A DNA stretch of 35,717 nt from Chryseobacterium sp. RU37D (GTDB lineage Bacteria; Bacteroidota; Bacteroidia; Flavobacteriales; Weeksellaceae), in contig NZ_FTMM01000029.1 of the NCBI RefSeq assembly GCF_900156075.1, positions 1 to 35,717 of the forward strand, in the 5' to 3' direction. Under the pieces are notes generated by a model. It saw only the letters and a program-made list of their open reading frames with translations. It was not told the DNA's origin and did not search any database. Both the position numbers and the translations under genes were made by a program. Positions 22,504 through 30,255 of this stretch are shown here, in pieces. How positions within the stretch are numbered: the stretch's first letter is position 1; the number at the start of each line of letters is the position of its first letter.

Positions 22504-24072
22504 TCAGGCAAATTCATTCATTTTAATTAAATTTTCAATACAATATTCCGCAATTGCAGTAATGGTTACAAACGGATTTACTCCAATCGTTCCGGGAATT
22601 AATGAACCATCCAATACATACAGATTGTCATGGTTTTTCAGTTTTCCAAACCCATTAGTAGCTTCCCCCAATACACATCCGCCCAAAGGATGATAGCAGA
22701 TATTCGCGCCGAAACCATCTTTAAAAAGTAAATGGGCCCTCGTGCCGCCATTCGCTTTATTCATCTTTTTGACGAAAAAATCTGCGTTTTCTTTCATTTT
22801 TTGAGTATGAGTTTCATTCCAGTCCAGATCTAATTTACCATTCTTATAAGAAACCAATCCTTTTTTATTCACTTTATTGATCTGCAGGTATAAAGCTGTT
22901 GCAACGTCCATTCCCATTGGTAGTGGGGCAATTTCGGTGAAGAAAGGATGTTCGGGATCATCCCAGTTGTCAACGCCGCCTACAGGAATTGTGGATTGCT
23001 CTACTCCTGTCCCGCCATGCAAAGGATTTACCCAATTTCTGCCGGTCATGAAATTTCCGTTGTTTCCCCAGTTTTTCCCAACATTTTCATGAATCGGAAA
23101 ATTATTTTCAGCATTTGATCGTAATAAAAGCTGTAAAGTTCCCATAGTTCCAGCCGCCAGAATTAATTTTTTGCAATGAAAAGCTTTATCTGAAACGGTT
23201 TTTCCCAAAGTATCAATTTCACGGACTTGTAAGGTGTAAGTTGCATCACTGTTAAGCTTAATAGTATCAACGGCATGAAGATCAAAGATTTCCAGATTTC
23301 CGGTTTCCAGTGCTTTTTGCAGATACGTTTTGTCAAGGCTGTATTTCCCATGATTATTTCCGTAGATAACCTCATTGTTCAAAGCAGAGCGCGGAACTTC
23401 ATGCTTATACTCCCTTTCCATATAACTGAAGTCATACACATTAGGAACCCTCATTGTTTTGAAGCCGGCCTTGTGAGCCTCCTCTTCACCTACTCTGGTG
23501 AACTTATAATAAGGACAATCCTTCAAAAATTCTTCTCTTATTACATTTACTTTCAGTTCCTGTCTTGCCCTTGGAAAATAAATATTGTAAAATTTGTCGG
23601 CATCAAGATTCGGGAAAACTTCCCTGAAATAGCTTTCTTTCGGGGTAACCGCCATTCCGCCGTTAACAAGGGATCCGCCTCCAACGCCGCGGCCGAGCCA
23701 GATATTAATATGTTCAAAATCAAGACGGTCTAAAACTCCGGTGAATGGCTTTATTGAAAAAATATTAAAAAAAGGAGCAATAGTTTTTTTCCGAAGCCAA
23801 GCTGCACTTTTCTCAGGTTTTAATAGGCTGGAGTATGGCAATCCGGATTTTCCCCAGTTCATACCCATTTCCAGCATCAATACTTTTTTTCCTTTCTGGC
23901 AGAGCCGTAATGCCGTAACAGCACCTCCATATCCGGAACCTATAATGATAATGGGAGCTTCCACATCTTTTACAGAAGGTTTTGGCTGTACAGCCTGCAG
24001 CAGACCGGATTGCAAAAAATAAAAGCCTCCAATAGCCAGAATGCCGGATTTTAAAAAGTCTTTTCTATTCAT
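22504..24072 (-). CDS. exported GMC oxidoreductase, cholesterol-oxidase-like
   Basis: 522 aa from the ATG at 24072. An N-terminal export signal with MNRKDFLKSG and a hydrophobic stretch (about 9-27) resembles a Tat signal with RK for RR. The FAD motif IIIIGSGYGGAVTA lies at 41-54. Sequence blocks match class I cholesterol oxidases: GRGVGGGSLVNGGMAVTP, RVPNVYDFSYMERE, EVIYGNNHGKYSLDKTYL and IGVNPFVTITAIAEY. The three residues known to be catalytic in Streptomyces cholesterol oxidase (Glu361, His447, Asn485) have counterparts Glu380 (FTEIAPLP), His461 (CYHPLGGC) and Asn499 (GVNPF), with the same 38-residue His-Asn spacing. It probably oxidises a sterol or other secondary alcohol in the periplasm; the substrate is not proven. 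It is flanked by unrelated genes. Confidence 0.85.
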   Translation of the reverse strand: MNRKDFLKSGILAIGGFYFLQSGLLQAVQPKPSVKDVEAPIIIIGSGYGGAVTALRLCQKGKKVLMLEMGMNWGKSGLPYSSLLKPEKSAAWLRKKTIAPFFNIFSIKPFTGVLDRLDFEHINIWLGRGVGGGSLVNGGMAVTPKESYFREVFPNLDADKFYNIYFPRARQELKVNVIREEFLKDCPYYKFTRVGEEEAHKAGFKTMRVPNVYDFSYMEREYKHEVPRSALNNEVIYGNNHGKYSLDKTYLQKALETGNLEIFDLHAVDTIKLNSDATYTLQVREIDTLGKTVSDKAFHCKKLILAAGTMGTLQLLLRSNAENNFPIHENVGKNWGNNGNFMTGRNWVNPLHGGTGVEQSTIPVGGVDNWDDPEHPFFTEIAPLPMGMDVATALYLQINKVNKKGLVSYKNGKLDLDWNETHTQKMKENADFFVKKMNKANGGTRAHLLFKDGFGANICYHPLGGCVLGEATNGFGKLKNHDNLYVLDGSLIPGTIGVNPFVTITAIAEYCIENLIKMNEFA

Positions 24073-24300
24073 ATGAAGCATTTTATTCAAAAAACATGCT
24101 GAAAATAAAGGCTTTAATGGTATTTAAATAAAAATTATGATTTTTTATATGTTCACGTATTAAATAAGAAGTTTTTGTATAAAAATTTACTTTCTTACAG
24201 GGATAATGCAGAAATATATTTTTCAAATCAATTTTTTATAACTGTTTTTTTAATACAATTCAATTTAAAAATTCATAGCTTTAAAAATTATTTTAAAATC

Positions 24301-24918
24301 ATGAAAAAATATATCCTTATTTTCTTACTTTCACCTTTATTCATATTTTCTCAGAATAAGAACTCTAAAGAAAATCTGGAAATAAAAAGGTTTCAGAAAA
24401 AGCTGAATGCGGAATACCTTAACCCTAAAGAAACGCCGTTACGCGGGGCAAATTTCAAATATTTTAAAAAACATCCTTTTTTCCCGATCAATTCAAAATA
24501 CAGGCTGATGGCAAAGCTGATCAAAACAGAAAATGCAGTACCTTTTGATCTTCCGACATCTTCAGGAAATACAAAATCTTACAGAGAATATGGTAAAGTA
24601 GCTTTTGAGATTGACGGAAAATCATATAGGCTGACATTATATCAAAGCCTTGATCTGATCAAGCAGGAAAAATATAAAGATTATCTTTTCCTGCCTTTCC
24701 GGGATGCGACTAATGGCAAAGAAACCTACGGAGGCGGAAAATATATGGATCTTACTATCCCAAAAGGAAATACAATTATTTTGGATTTCAATAAATCATA
24801 CCAGCCTTACTGCGCCTATAACGCTTATGACTATAATTGCCCGATTGTACCGGAAGAGAACAAACTCCCGATTGAGATTCGTGCAGGGGTAATATATGAA
24901 GATATTTATCATCATTAA
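24301..24918 (+). CDS. DUF1684 family exported protein
   Basis: 205 aa from the ATG at 24301; 42 upstream in-frame codons do not look like a start region. A signal peptide (MKKYILIFLLSPLFIFSQ, 1-18) is followed by a domain that fits DUF1684: YREYGKVAFEIDGKSYRLTLYQS, YLFLPFRDATNGKETYGGGKYMDL, ILDFNKSYQPYCAYNAYDYNCPIVP. Family function is unknown to me; the conserved Cys and aromatic residues suggest a binding fold. The GNAT gene starts 4 bp after its stop, so the two are probably co-transcribed. Confidence 0.8.
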   Translation: MKKYILIFLLSPLFIFSQNKNSKENLEIKRFQKKLNAEYLNPKETPLRGANFKYFKKHPFFPINSKYRLMAKLIKTENAVPFDLPTSSGNTKSYREYGKVAFEIDGKSYRLTLYQSLDLIKQEKYKDYLFLPFRDATNGKETYGGGKYMDLTIPKGNTIILDFNKSYQPYCAYNAYDYNCPIVPEENKLPIEIRAGVIYEDIYHH

Positions 24919-24921
24919 TCT

Positions 24922-25395
24922 ATGGTTAGCTTAGAATTTTTCACAGAAAAAGACTTTTCTGCAGTAAATTATACTTTGGATGAAATTCAGCTTCAATATA
25001 CTTCTACAGCCGAATTTGCACTGAAGAGAATGACAGAAAGAAACACCGGCCAGGAATTTCCTGTTACTATCTTTTATAATAAAAATCCTGCAGGTTTCTT
25101 TACGCTAGATTTCGGGGAAGACAAGCTGGACCTTACGGATAACCACAATTCTACATTGCTGCGGTCTCTTTCCATCAATCCGCAATGGCAGGGAAAAGGA
25201 ATTGGAAAGGCAGCCATGCTTCAGATAGATGATTTTGTAAGGAAAAGTTTTAAAGATTGTGATGAGATTGTTCTTGCCGTAAACCAAAACAATATTTCTG
25301 CTTACGAATTATACTTAAAAGTAGGCTATCGTTACCACGGAAAAACCAGGATTGGCCGAAGTGGACCGCAATATTTGATGTATAAAAAACTGTAA
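24922..25395 (+). CDS. GNAT family N-acetyltransferase
   Basis: 157 aa. A GNAT fold is indicated by the acetyl-CoA loop RSLSINPQWQGKGIGKAAM (about 83-101, Q/RxxGxG/A) and the C-terminal LAVNQNNISAYELYLKVGYRYHGK motif typical of small-molecule or peptide acetyltransferases. Cytoplasmic. The substrate is unknown. It lies 4 bp downstream of the DUF1684 gene, and a repeat element follows the stop. Confidence 0.88.
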   Translation: MVSLEFFTEKDFSAVNYTLDEIQLQYTSTAEFALKRMTERNTGQEFPVTIFYNKNPAGFFTLDFGEDKLDLTDNHNSTLLRSLSINPQWQGKGIGKAAMLQIDDFVRKSFKDCDEIVLAVNQNNISAYELYLKVGYRYHGKTRIGRSGPQYLMYKKL

Positions 25396-25409
25396 GCACC
25401 GGATGGTAT

Positions 25410-25491
25410 TCAATAGGAACGGGCTTTAGCCCGTTTACAAAAATATTGAAATTTAAAAAGGCTTTAGCCAAAACTTAAATTACCAACTTTA
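25410..25491. repeat. second GGGCTTTAGCCC-type repeat
   Basis: It starts with TTCAATAGGAACGGGC, as in the copy at 14594. The first hairpin is perfect: AACGGGC TTTA GCCCGTT (25418-25435). The second is GGC TTTA GCC (25460-25469), followed by AAAACTTA as in the other copy. The right-hand terminal repeat has decayed. It lies 14 bp after the GNAT stop and may serve as its terminator. Confidence 0.75.
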
Positions 25492-25513
25492 ATAAATTTT
25501 TAATCAGATTTTC

Positions 25514-25545
25514 TATGTTTGGCGCAAAACTTTCACCTAAATTTG
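25514..25545 (+). promoter_or_regulatory. promoter region of the SDR gene
   Basis: TAAATTTG (25538-25545) fits the -7 consensus 21 nt before the ATG, with TTTG (25518-25521) 16 nt upstream as a possible -33 element. TATGTTTG (25514-25521) also fits the -7 consensus, so there may be two starts. Confidence 0.5.
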
Positions 25546-25566
25546 AGTAATATCAAATAATAAAAC

Positions 25567-26376
25567 ATGGAAATATCACTTCAAAACCAGGTTGCTGTAG
25601 TCACAGGAGCCTCGAGCGGCATTGGTTCAGGTATTGCAAAATCACTGGCATCGGCAGGCGCAACGGTTGTAGTTAATCATTCCTCTGAAAGATCTCTGGA
25701 TGAAGCAAAAGCTGTTTTAAAAGAGATCAAAGATGCAGGCGGAAAAGGAATCACTTACCAATGCGATGTTTCAAAAGAAGATCAGGTGGTAAAAATGTTT
25801 CAGGACGTCATTTCCACGCTGGGAACCGTTGATATCCTCATCAATAATGCCGGAATCCAGAAAGATGCAAAATTTACGGAAATGACTATCGATCAATGGA
25901 ATGCCGTTATAGGAGTCAACCTTACAGGGCAGTTTCTCTGCGCCAGAGAAGCTATCAAGGAATTTATCCGCCGCGGGATCGATACTTCCCGGTCTGTAGC
26001 TTGCGGGAAAATCATCCATATCAGTTCGGTTCATGAGGTGATTCCTTGGGCGGGGCACGCCAATTATGCGGCAAGCAAAGGGGCCATTAGGATGCTGATG
26101 CAGTCACTTGCTCAGGAATACGGAGCAGATAAAATCCGTATCAATTCTATTTGCCCGGGAGCCATTCAAACCCCGATCAATACCAATGCATGGAATACCC
26201 CGGAAGCATTAAACTCACTTTTAACATTAATTCCATACAATAGAATCGGCCAGCCGGAAGACATCGGAAATCTTGCTGTTTTTCTCGCGAGCGACCTTTC
26301 AGATTACATTACCGGAGCCAGTATTTTCATAGATGGTGGAATGACCACTTTTGAAAGTTTTTCGACGGGAGGATAA
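25567..26376 (+). CDS. SDR family oxidoreductase, glucose 1-dehydrogenase-like
   Basis: 269 aa classical short-chain dehydrogenase. Features are the cofactor motif TGASSGIG (14-21), NNAG (about 93-96), a catalytic Ser in HISSVHE, YAASK with the catalytic Tyr and Lys, and NSICPGAIQTPIN. The ending ASIFIDGGMTTFESFSTGG and SSVHEVIPWAGHANYAASKG match glucose 1-dehydrogenases, which oxidise glucose to gluconolactone with NAD(P). A glycosidase-like gene follows on the same strand 357 bp downstream, which fits a sugar role. By sequence alone other polyols or sugars are possible. Confidence 0.88.
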   Translation: MEISLQNQVAVVTGASSGIGSGIAKSLASAGATVVVNHSSERSLDEAKAVLKEIKDAGGKGITYQCDVSKEDQVVKMFQDVISTLGTVDILINNAGIQKDAKFTEMTIDQWNAVIGVNLTGQFLCAREAIKEFIRRGIDTSRSVACGKIIHISSVHEVIPWAGHANYAASKGAIRMLMQSLAQEYGADKIRINSICPGAIQTPINTNAWNTPEALNSLLTLIPYNRIGQPEDIGNLAVFLASDLSDYITGASIFIDGGMTTFESFSTGG

Positions 26377-26382
26377 TTATTT

Positions 26383-26484
26383 AGGCGCACATTTCCGGCT
26401 TTCACTACTCGCTTTTTTGTGCCATTGCATTTCTCAGGGCTTACAAAAAGAGCTTAGACAGGCCGTTCAATCCGGGGCGCATCT
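26383..26484. repeat. second copy of the CTTTC..ACTCGCT / GAGCTTA.ACA repeat family
   Basis: It contains CCGGCTTTCACTACTCGCTTTTTT and, further on, AAAAAGAGCTTAGACA and TTCAATCCGGGG, in the same order as at 20077-20184. The middle (about 26419-26441) is unrelated and does not form the long G/C palindrome. It begins 7 bp after the SDR stop. TTTTTT/AAAAAG can pair and might end transcription. Confidence 0.6.
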
Positions 26485-26555
26485 CAGTCAAAGTAAAAAC
26501 AGCGGCGATAAAATTTAGTTGAAAACTTATCATTCATAAAGAAATATTCATACAG

Positions 26556-26637
26556 TTTGTCATTCCGGTAGGAATTTAAGCATAGTATTAAAATAATTGA
26601 TGGAAAGGTCGTACCTGGATTCCTACGGAATGACAAA
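26556..26637. repeat. 82-bp MITE-like element with ~19-bp terminal inverted repeats
   Basis: TTTGTCATTCCGGTAGGAAT (26556-26575) and ATTCCTACGGAATGACAAA (26619-26637) are inverted copies differing by one extra G. The 43-bp centre holds no ORF. It lies 97 bp before the glycosidase gene. The remaining bases of the 26377-26733 gap show nothing else. Confidence 0.75.
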
Positions 26638-26733
26638 ACGAAACCGAAAATAAAATAAGAACTATTAAGTTTTATAAAACAAATTAAGCATTTTAATGAC
26701 TGATAGCCTATCAATTATCATTTATAAAAAGAC

Positions 26734-29388
26734 ATGAAAGAAAAAGAAAGATTATCCGACCTCACCTGGAAAAAATGGGGACCATATGTAAGCAACCGCG
26801 AATGGGGCCTTGTACGAGAAGACTACAGCGAAGACGGGGATGCCTGGAACTATACCACCCATGATACCGCCGAAGCAAAAGCCTACCGCTGGGGAGAGGA
26901 AGGCATCTGCGGAATTTCTGATGATATGCAGAAGCTGGTTTTTTCCGTAGGACTCTGGAACAAGAAAGATAAGATGGTGAAAGAACGTTTCTTTGGCCTT
27001 ACCAATGGGCAGGGAAATCACGGGGAAGATGTAAAAGAATATTTTTATTATCTCGATTCTACACCCACGCATTCATACATGAAAATGCTGTACAAATATC
27101 CTCAAAATGCCTTTCCTTACGAAGATCTTTTGATGACAAATGCAAGAAGGAACAAAAATGAAACAGAATATGAGCTCATCGACACCGGAATTTTTGACCA
27201 GAACGAATATTTCGATATTTTCATTGAATATGCAAAAGAAAGCCCATGTGATATTTTAGTGAAAATTACGGTGGTCAACAAATCCGAAAATCCGGTGCCC
27301 TTAGTCATTCTCCCGACTGCATGGTTCAGGAATACATGGAGCTGGGGATACGAGGATTACAAACCTGCAATGAATTCCGAAGAATCTACCTCCATACAGG
27401 TTCATCATAAAGATGTAGAAATAAAAAATATCTACACAAAACAGGCTGTAAAAGTACTTTTCTGTGATAATGAAACAAATAATCAACGCTTGTACCAGAG
27501 CCCGAATAAATCAAAATATACCAAAGACGGAATCAATGATTTTGTCATTAATGGAAATTCTCAATCTGTCAATCCAAAAGATTTCGGGACAAAAGCGGCA
27601 TTTTTCATCGAAGAAAATTTTAAGCCGAAAGAAACAAAAATATTTGAATTTCGACTTTCAGATCAAAACATAAAACAACCATTTAAAGACTTTAATGAAA
27701 TATTTGAAGCAAGAAAAAAGGAAGCAGAGGAATTTTATGCAGAAATTCAGCAAGGAATAGAGACAGAAGATGGAAAATTAGTCCAAAGACAGGCTTTTGC
27801 AGGAATGCTATGGAACAAAATGTTTTATCATTACAATGTAGAAAAATGGCTAAAAGGTGATCCTGCAGAAATTTCACCCCCAAAATCCCGCGAAAAGATC
27901 CGAAATTTTGAATGGAAGCATCTTAACAATGAGCACATCATTTCCATGCCGGATAAGTGGGAATATCCTTGGTATGCGACCTGGGATCTTGCTTTTCATA
28001 CCATAAGTTTTTCTCTGATAGACCCCGATTTTGCAAAGCATCAGCTTAAGCTTTTCCTCTTTGAGTGGTACATGCATCCGAACGGCCAACTGCCCGCATA
28101 TGAATGGAATTTCAGTGATGTAAACCCTCCGGTTCACGCATGGGCAGTTTTCAGGGTTTTTAAAATTGATGAATATCTGAAGGATAAACCCGATCTGGAA
28201 TTCCTTGAAAGTGCTTTTCAAAAGCTGCTGATGAATTTCACATGGTGGGTCAACAAAAAAGACAGCAATGGAAATAATATTTTTGAAGGAGGATTTTTGG
28301 GACTCGACAATATAGGGGTTTTTGACCGGAATGCTGTGCTTCCGAATGGGGAATATCTTGAGCAGTCTGATGGGACAAGCTGGATGGCCATGTTTGCGCT
28401 TAATATGATGAGAATTGCCCTTGAGCTTGCTTTGTATAATAATGTATACGAAGAAATGGCGATGAAATTCTTTGAGCATTTCCTTTATATAGCAAACTCA
28501 CTCGATAACATGGGAGATGAAAATTTTAGCCTCTGGGATGAAGAAGATGAATTTTTTTATGACGCTCTTTCTTCAAGTGATGGAGACCATATGTATTTGA
28601 GGTTGAGAACGATTGTGGGGCTAATTCCCATGTTTGCAGTAGAAGTTATTGATGATGAAATGATTGAAAACCTTCCGAATTTCAAGCAAAGAATGGAATG
28701 GGTTCTTGAAAATAAGCCGGAACTGGCTGCGTTGGTTTCTCATTGGGAAGTAAAGGGGCAGGATTCCAAGCATCTGCTTTCCCTTCTGCGTGGCCATCGA
28801 CTGAAAAGACTGCTTAGGAGAATGTTGAACCCGGATGAGTTTTTGAGCGAATTTGGAGTTCGTGCCTTATCTAAGGAGTATGAGAAAAATCCTTTTACGA
28901 TTAGTTTAAACGGAACAGATTATACAGTAATCTACACACCGGCAGAAAGCGATAGCGGACTTTTTGGAGGAAACAGCAACTGGCGTGGCCCGATTTGGTT
29001 TCCTATAAATTTTTTAATTATTGAAAGCCTGCAGCGTTTCTTTTTTTATTACAGCCCTGATTTTTTAGTAGAATATCCTTCAGGAAGCGGAAATTATTTA
29101 AATTTAGATCAGATCGCAGATGCCTTAAGTAAACGATTATCAAAGTTATTTCTAAAAGACGAAAACGGTAATCGACCTTTCAATGGGCAATATCCGAGAT
29201 TTCAGTCAGATCCGGATTTTAAGGACTATATTCTGTTTTACGAATATTTTCACGGAGACACCGGTCGTGGAGTAGGAGCCTCCCACCAAACGGGCTGGAC
29301 AGGCCTTATTGCAAAGATCCTTATGCCAAGATTTTCAAAAAAAGAAATTGCAAAATCAGAGACGGAATTTCCGGAAGATGCGAAGTGA
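26734..29388 (+). CDS. GH63/MGH1-like glycoside hydrolase
   Basis: 884 aa, no signal peptide. The N-terminal half is a beta-sandwich-like domain (EERLSDLTWKKWGPYVSNREWGLVREDYS...; FFGLTNGQGNHGEDVKEYF...; LVILPTAWFRNTWSWGYE). From about residue 370 an (alpha/alpha)6 barrel of the GH63 / mannosylglycerate-hydrolase-like (MGH1) type follows, with YPWYATWDLAFH, GQLPAYEWNFSDVNPPVHAW and, near the end, GGNSNWRGPIWFPIN and HGDTGRGVGASHQTGWTG. Acidic residues in the WDLAFH and AYEWNFSD blocks are where this clan keeps catalytic acids. Likely substrates are a gluco- or manno-side such as a glycosylglycerate; not resolvable here. It is on the same strand as the SDR, perhaps the same pathway, but separated by repeats. 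Confidence 0.85.
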   Translation: MKEKERLSDLTWKKWGPYVSNREWGLVREDYSEDGDAWNYTTHDTAEAKAYRWGEEGICGISDDMQKLVFSVGLWNKKDKMVKERFFGLTNGQGNHGEDVKEYFYYLDSTPTHSYMKMLYKYPQNAFPYEDLLMTNARRNKNETEYELIDTGIFDQNEYFDIFIEYAKESPCDILVKITVVNKSENPVPLVILPTAWFRNTWSWGYEDYKPAMNSEESTSIQVHHKDVEIKNIYTKQAVKVLFCDNETNNQRLYQSPNKSKYTKDGINDFVINGNSQSVNPKDFGTKAAFFIEENFKPKETKIFEFRLSDQNIKQPFKDFNEIFEARKKEAEEFYAEIQQGIETEDGKLVQRQAFAGMLWNKMFYHYNVEKWLKGDPAEISPPKSREKIRNFEWKHLNNEHIISMPDKWEYPWYATWDLAFHTISFSLIDPDFAKHQLKLFLFEWYMHPNGQLPAYEWNFSDVNPPVHAWAVFRVFKIDEYLKDKPDLEFLESAFQKLLMNFTWWVNKKDSNGNNIFEGGFLGLDNIGVFDRNAVLPNGEYLEQSDGTSWMAMFALNMMRIALELALYNNVYEEMAMKFFEHFLYIANSLDNMGDENFSLWDEEDEFFYDALSSSDGDHMYLRLRTIVGLIPMFAVEVIDDEMIENLPNFKQRMEWVLENKPELAALVSHWEVKGQDSKHLLSLLRGHRLKRLLRRMLNPDEFLSEFGVRALSKEYEKNPFTISLNGTDYTVIYTPAESDSGLFGGNSNWRGPIWFPINFLIIESLQRFFFYYSPDFLVEYPSGSGNYLNLDQIADALSKRLSKLFLKDENGNRPFNGQYPRFQSDPDFKDYILFYEYFHGDTGRGVGASHQTGWTGLIAKILMPRFSKKEIAKSETEFPEDAK

Positions 29389-29449
29389 TTTAGTGATGCA
29401 AGATACGGGATTAAAAGTGTGAAGTAACAATTAGTATTAAAGAACTTAA

Positions 29450-29550
29450 TTCCCCTTCCCTGAAGAGGTGAATTCTTGCAAAGCAAAAAGACGGGGTGGT
29501 CTGAATCACTGGAAATTAACTTTGTCAAAGATTTTAAACTTTGTCAAAGT
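29450..29550. repeat. repeat-rich gap: CCCCTTCC...GGGGTGGTC remnant and ACTTTGTCAAAG direct repeats
   Basis: Two parts. First, CCCCTTCC (29452-29459) followed by ACGGGGTGGTC (about 29491-29501) looks like a worn REP-type element. Second, the 12-mer ACTTTGTCAAAG occurs twice in direct orientation (29519-29530 and 29538-29549), the same word that forms the hairpin at 22437-22468. Each 12-mer contains a CTTTG-T-CAAAG palindrome. This lies between the convergent glycosidase and recO genes and may end transcription from both sides. No gene is present in 29389-29568. Confidence 0.6.
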
Positions 29551-29568
29551 GTGAGTCGTTAAAACTGC

Positions 29569-30255
29569 TTATTCAAATATCTGCTGAATGACTTCCAGTG
29601 AAGTAGGTGTTCTAAAATCTGTAATATGGTAATGGTAATACACCAAAAGGCTGTCCAGAAAATCTTTTCGGAAGGAAGAGCGGATTTTTAACTGATATGG
29701 ATTTTCAGCGTAAAGAATGGATTTCCAGATGGTCGAAATTTCTTCACTGAATAATTGATGTGTTAAGGTTTCTGTAAAAACACCGGTTTCCGGGTCAAGA
29801 TATTTCCCATCATTGATTAATGGTGCAACACCCTGGATTTTTAAAATTTTAATTAAAAAAATAAAGTGAGACTGATAATTCTGATTTTCAAGCTCATCAA
29901 TAAATTCTTCCAGGCAAAAAAAAATACTTTGATTCTTATTTTCGTGCCTTAAATTTTGATTTAAAAAATCTGAAATAAAAAAAACCACCGAATTAGATTT
30001 TATATCGGTATAAATATCATTGCTCTTTACCAGCTCAAATTTTGAAATGGTCTGTATTCCGTTTCCTTTTAAAGGATTCAGGGAAAAATTTAATTTGCTC
30101 AATGGCAGAAGCAGGGCTTTTTTCTTATTTCTTTTGGTATAAATCCCTTTTAAAAAATAAGACTGAAACCCGTCTTCTTCCGTAAAACAATGCAAAACTG
30201 CATCATTTTCGCCATATTTTATGTATGATAGTAAAAAACCGTTTTGTGAATTCAT
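29569..30255 (-). CDS. recO: DNA repair protein RecO
   Basis: 228 aa. The N-terminal OB-fold (QNGFLLSYIKYGENDAVLHCFTEEDGFQSYFLKGI...) and a helical C-terminal domain fit RecO, which helps load RecA on SSB-coated DNA with RecR in the RecF pathway. No zinc-finger Cys cluster is seen, as in other Bacteroidota and E. coli types. The ATG shares one base with the TAA of porZ (TAATG at 30255), so translation is coupled. It is the last gene of the minus-strand operon from 34251. A functional link between recO and a type IX secretion gene is not expected, so the pairing is probably historical. Confidence 0.9.
   Translation of the reverse strand: MNSQNGFLLSYIKYGENDAVLHCFTEEDGFQSYFLKGIYTKRNKKKALLLPLSKLNFSLNPLKGNGIQTISKFELVKSNDIYTDIKSNSVVFFISDFLNQNLRHENKNQSIFFCLEEFIDELENQNYQSHFIFLIKILKIQGVAPLINDGKYLDPETGVFTETLTHQLFSEEISTIWKSILYAENPYQLKIRSSFRKDFLDSLLVYYHYHITDFRTPTSLEVIQQIFE

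Noticed and set aside
23275..23733. 152-aa ORF antisense to the GMC oxidoreductase
   Set aside because: The sense frame carries conserved cholesterol-oxidase blocks across this stretch; the antisense frame shows no family.
24175..24300. 42-residue extension of the DUF1684 protein
   Set aside because: The internal ATG at 24301 begins a standard signal peptide; the extension would place it mid-protein.
27874..28479. 201-aa ORF antisense to the glycosidase
   Set aside because: Lies wholly inside the GH63-like gene on the opposite strand; the sense frame has clear family motifs, so this is a shadow frame.
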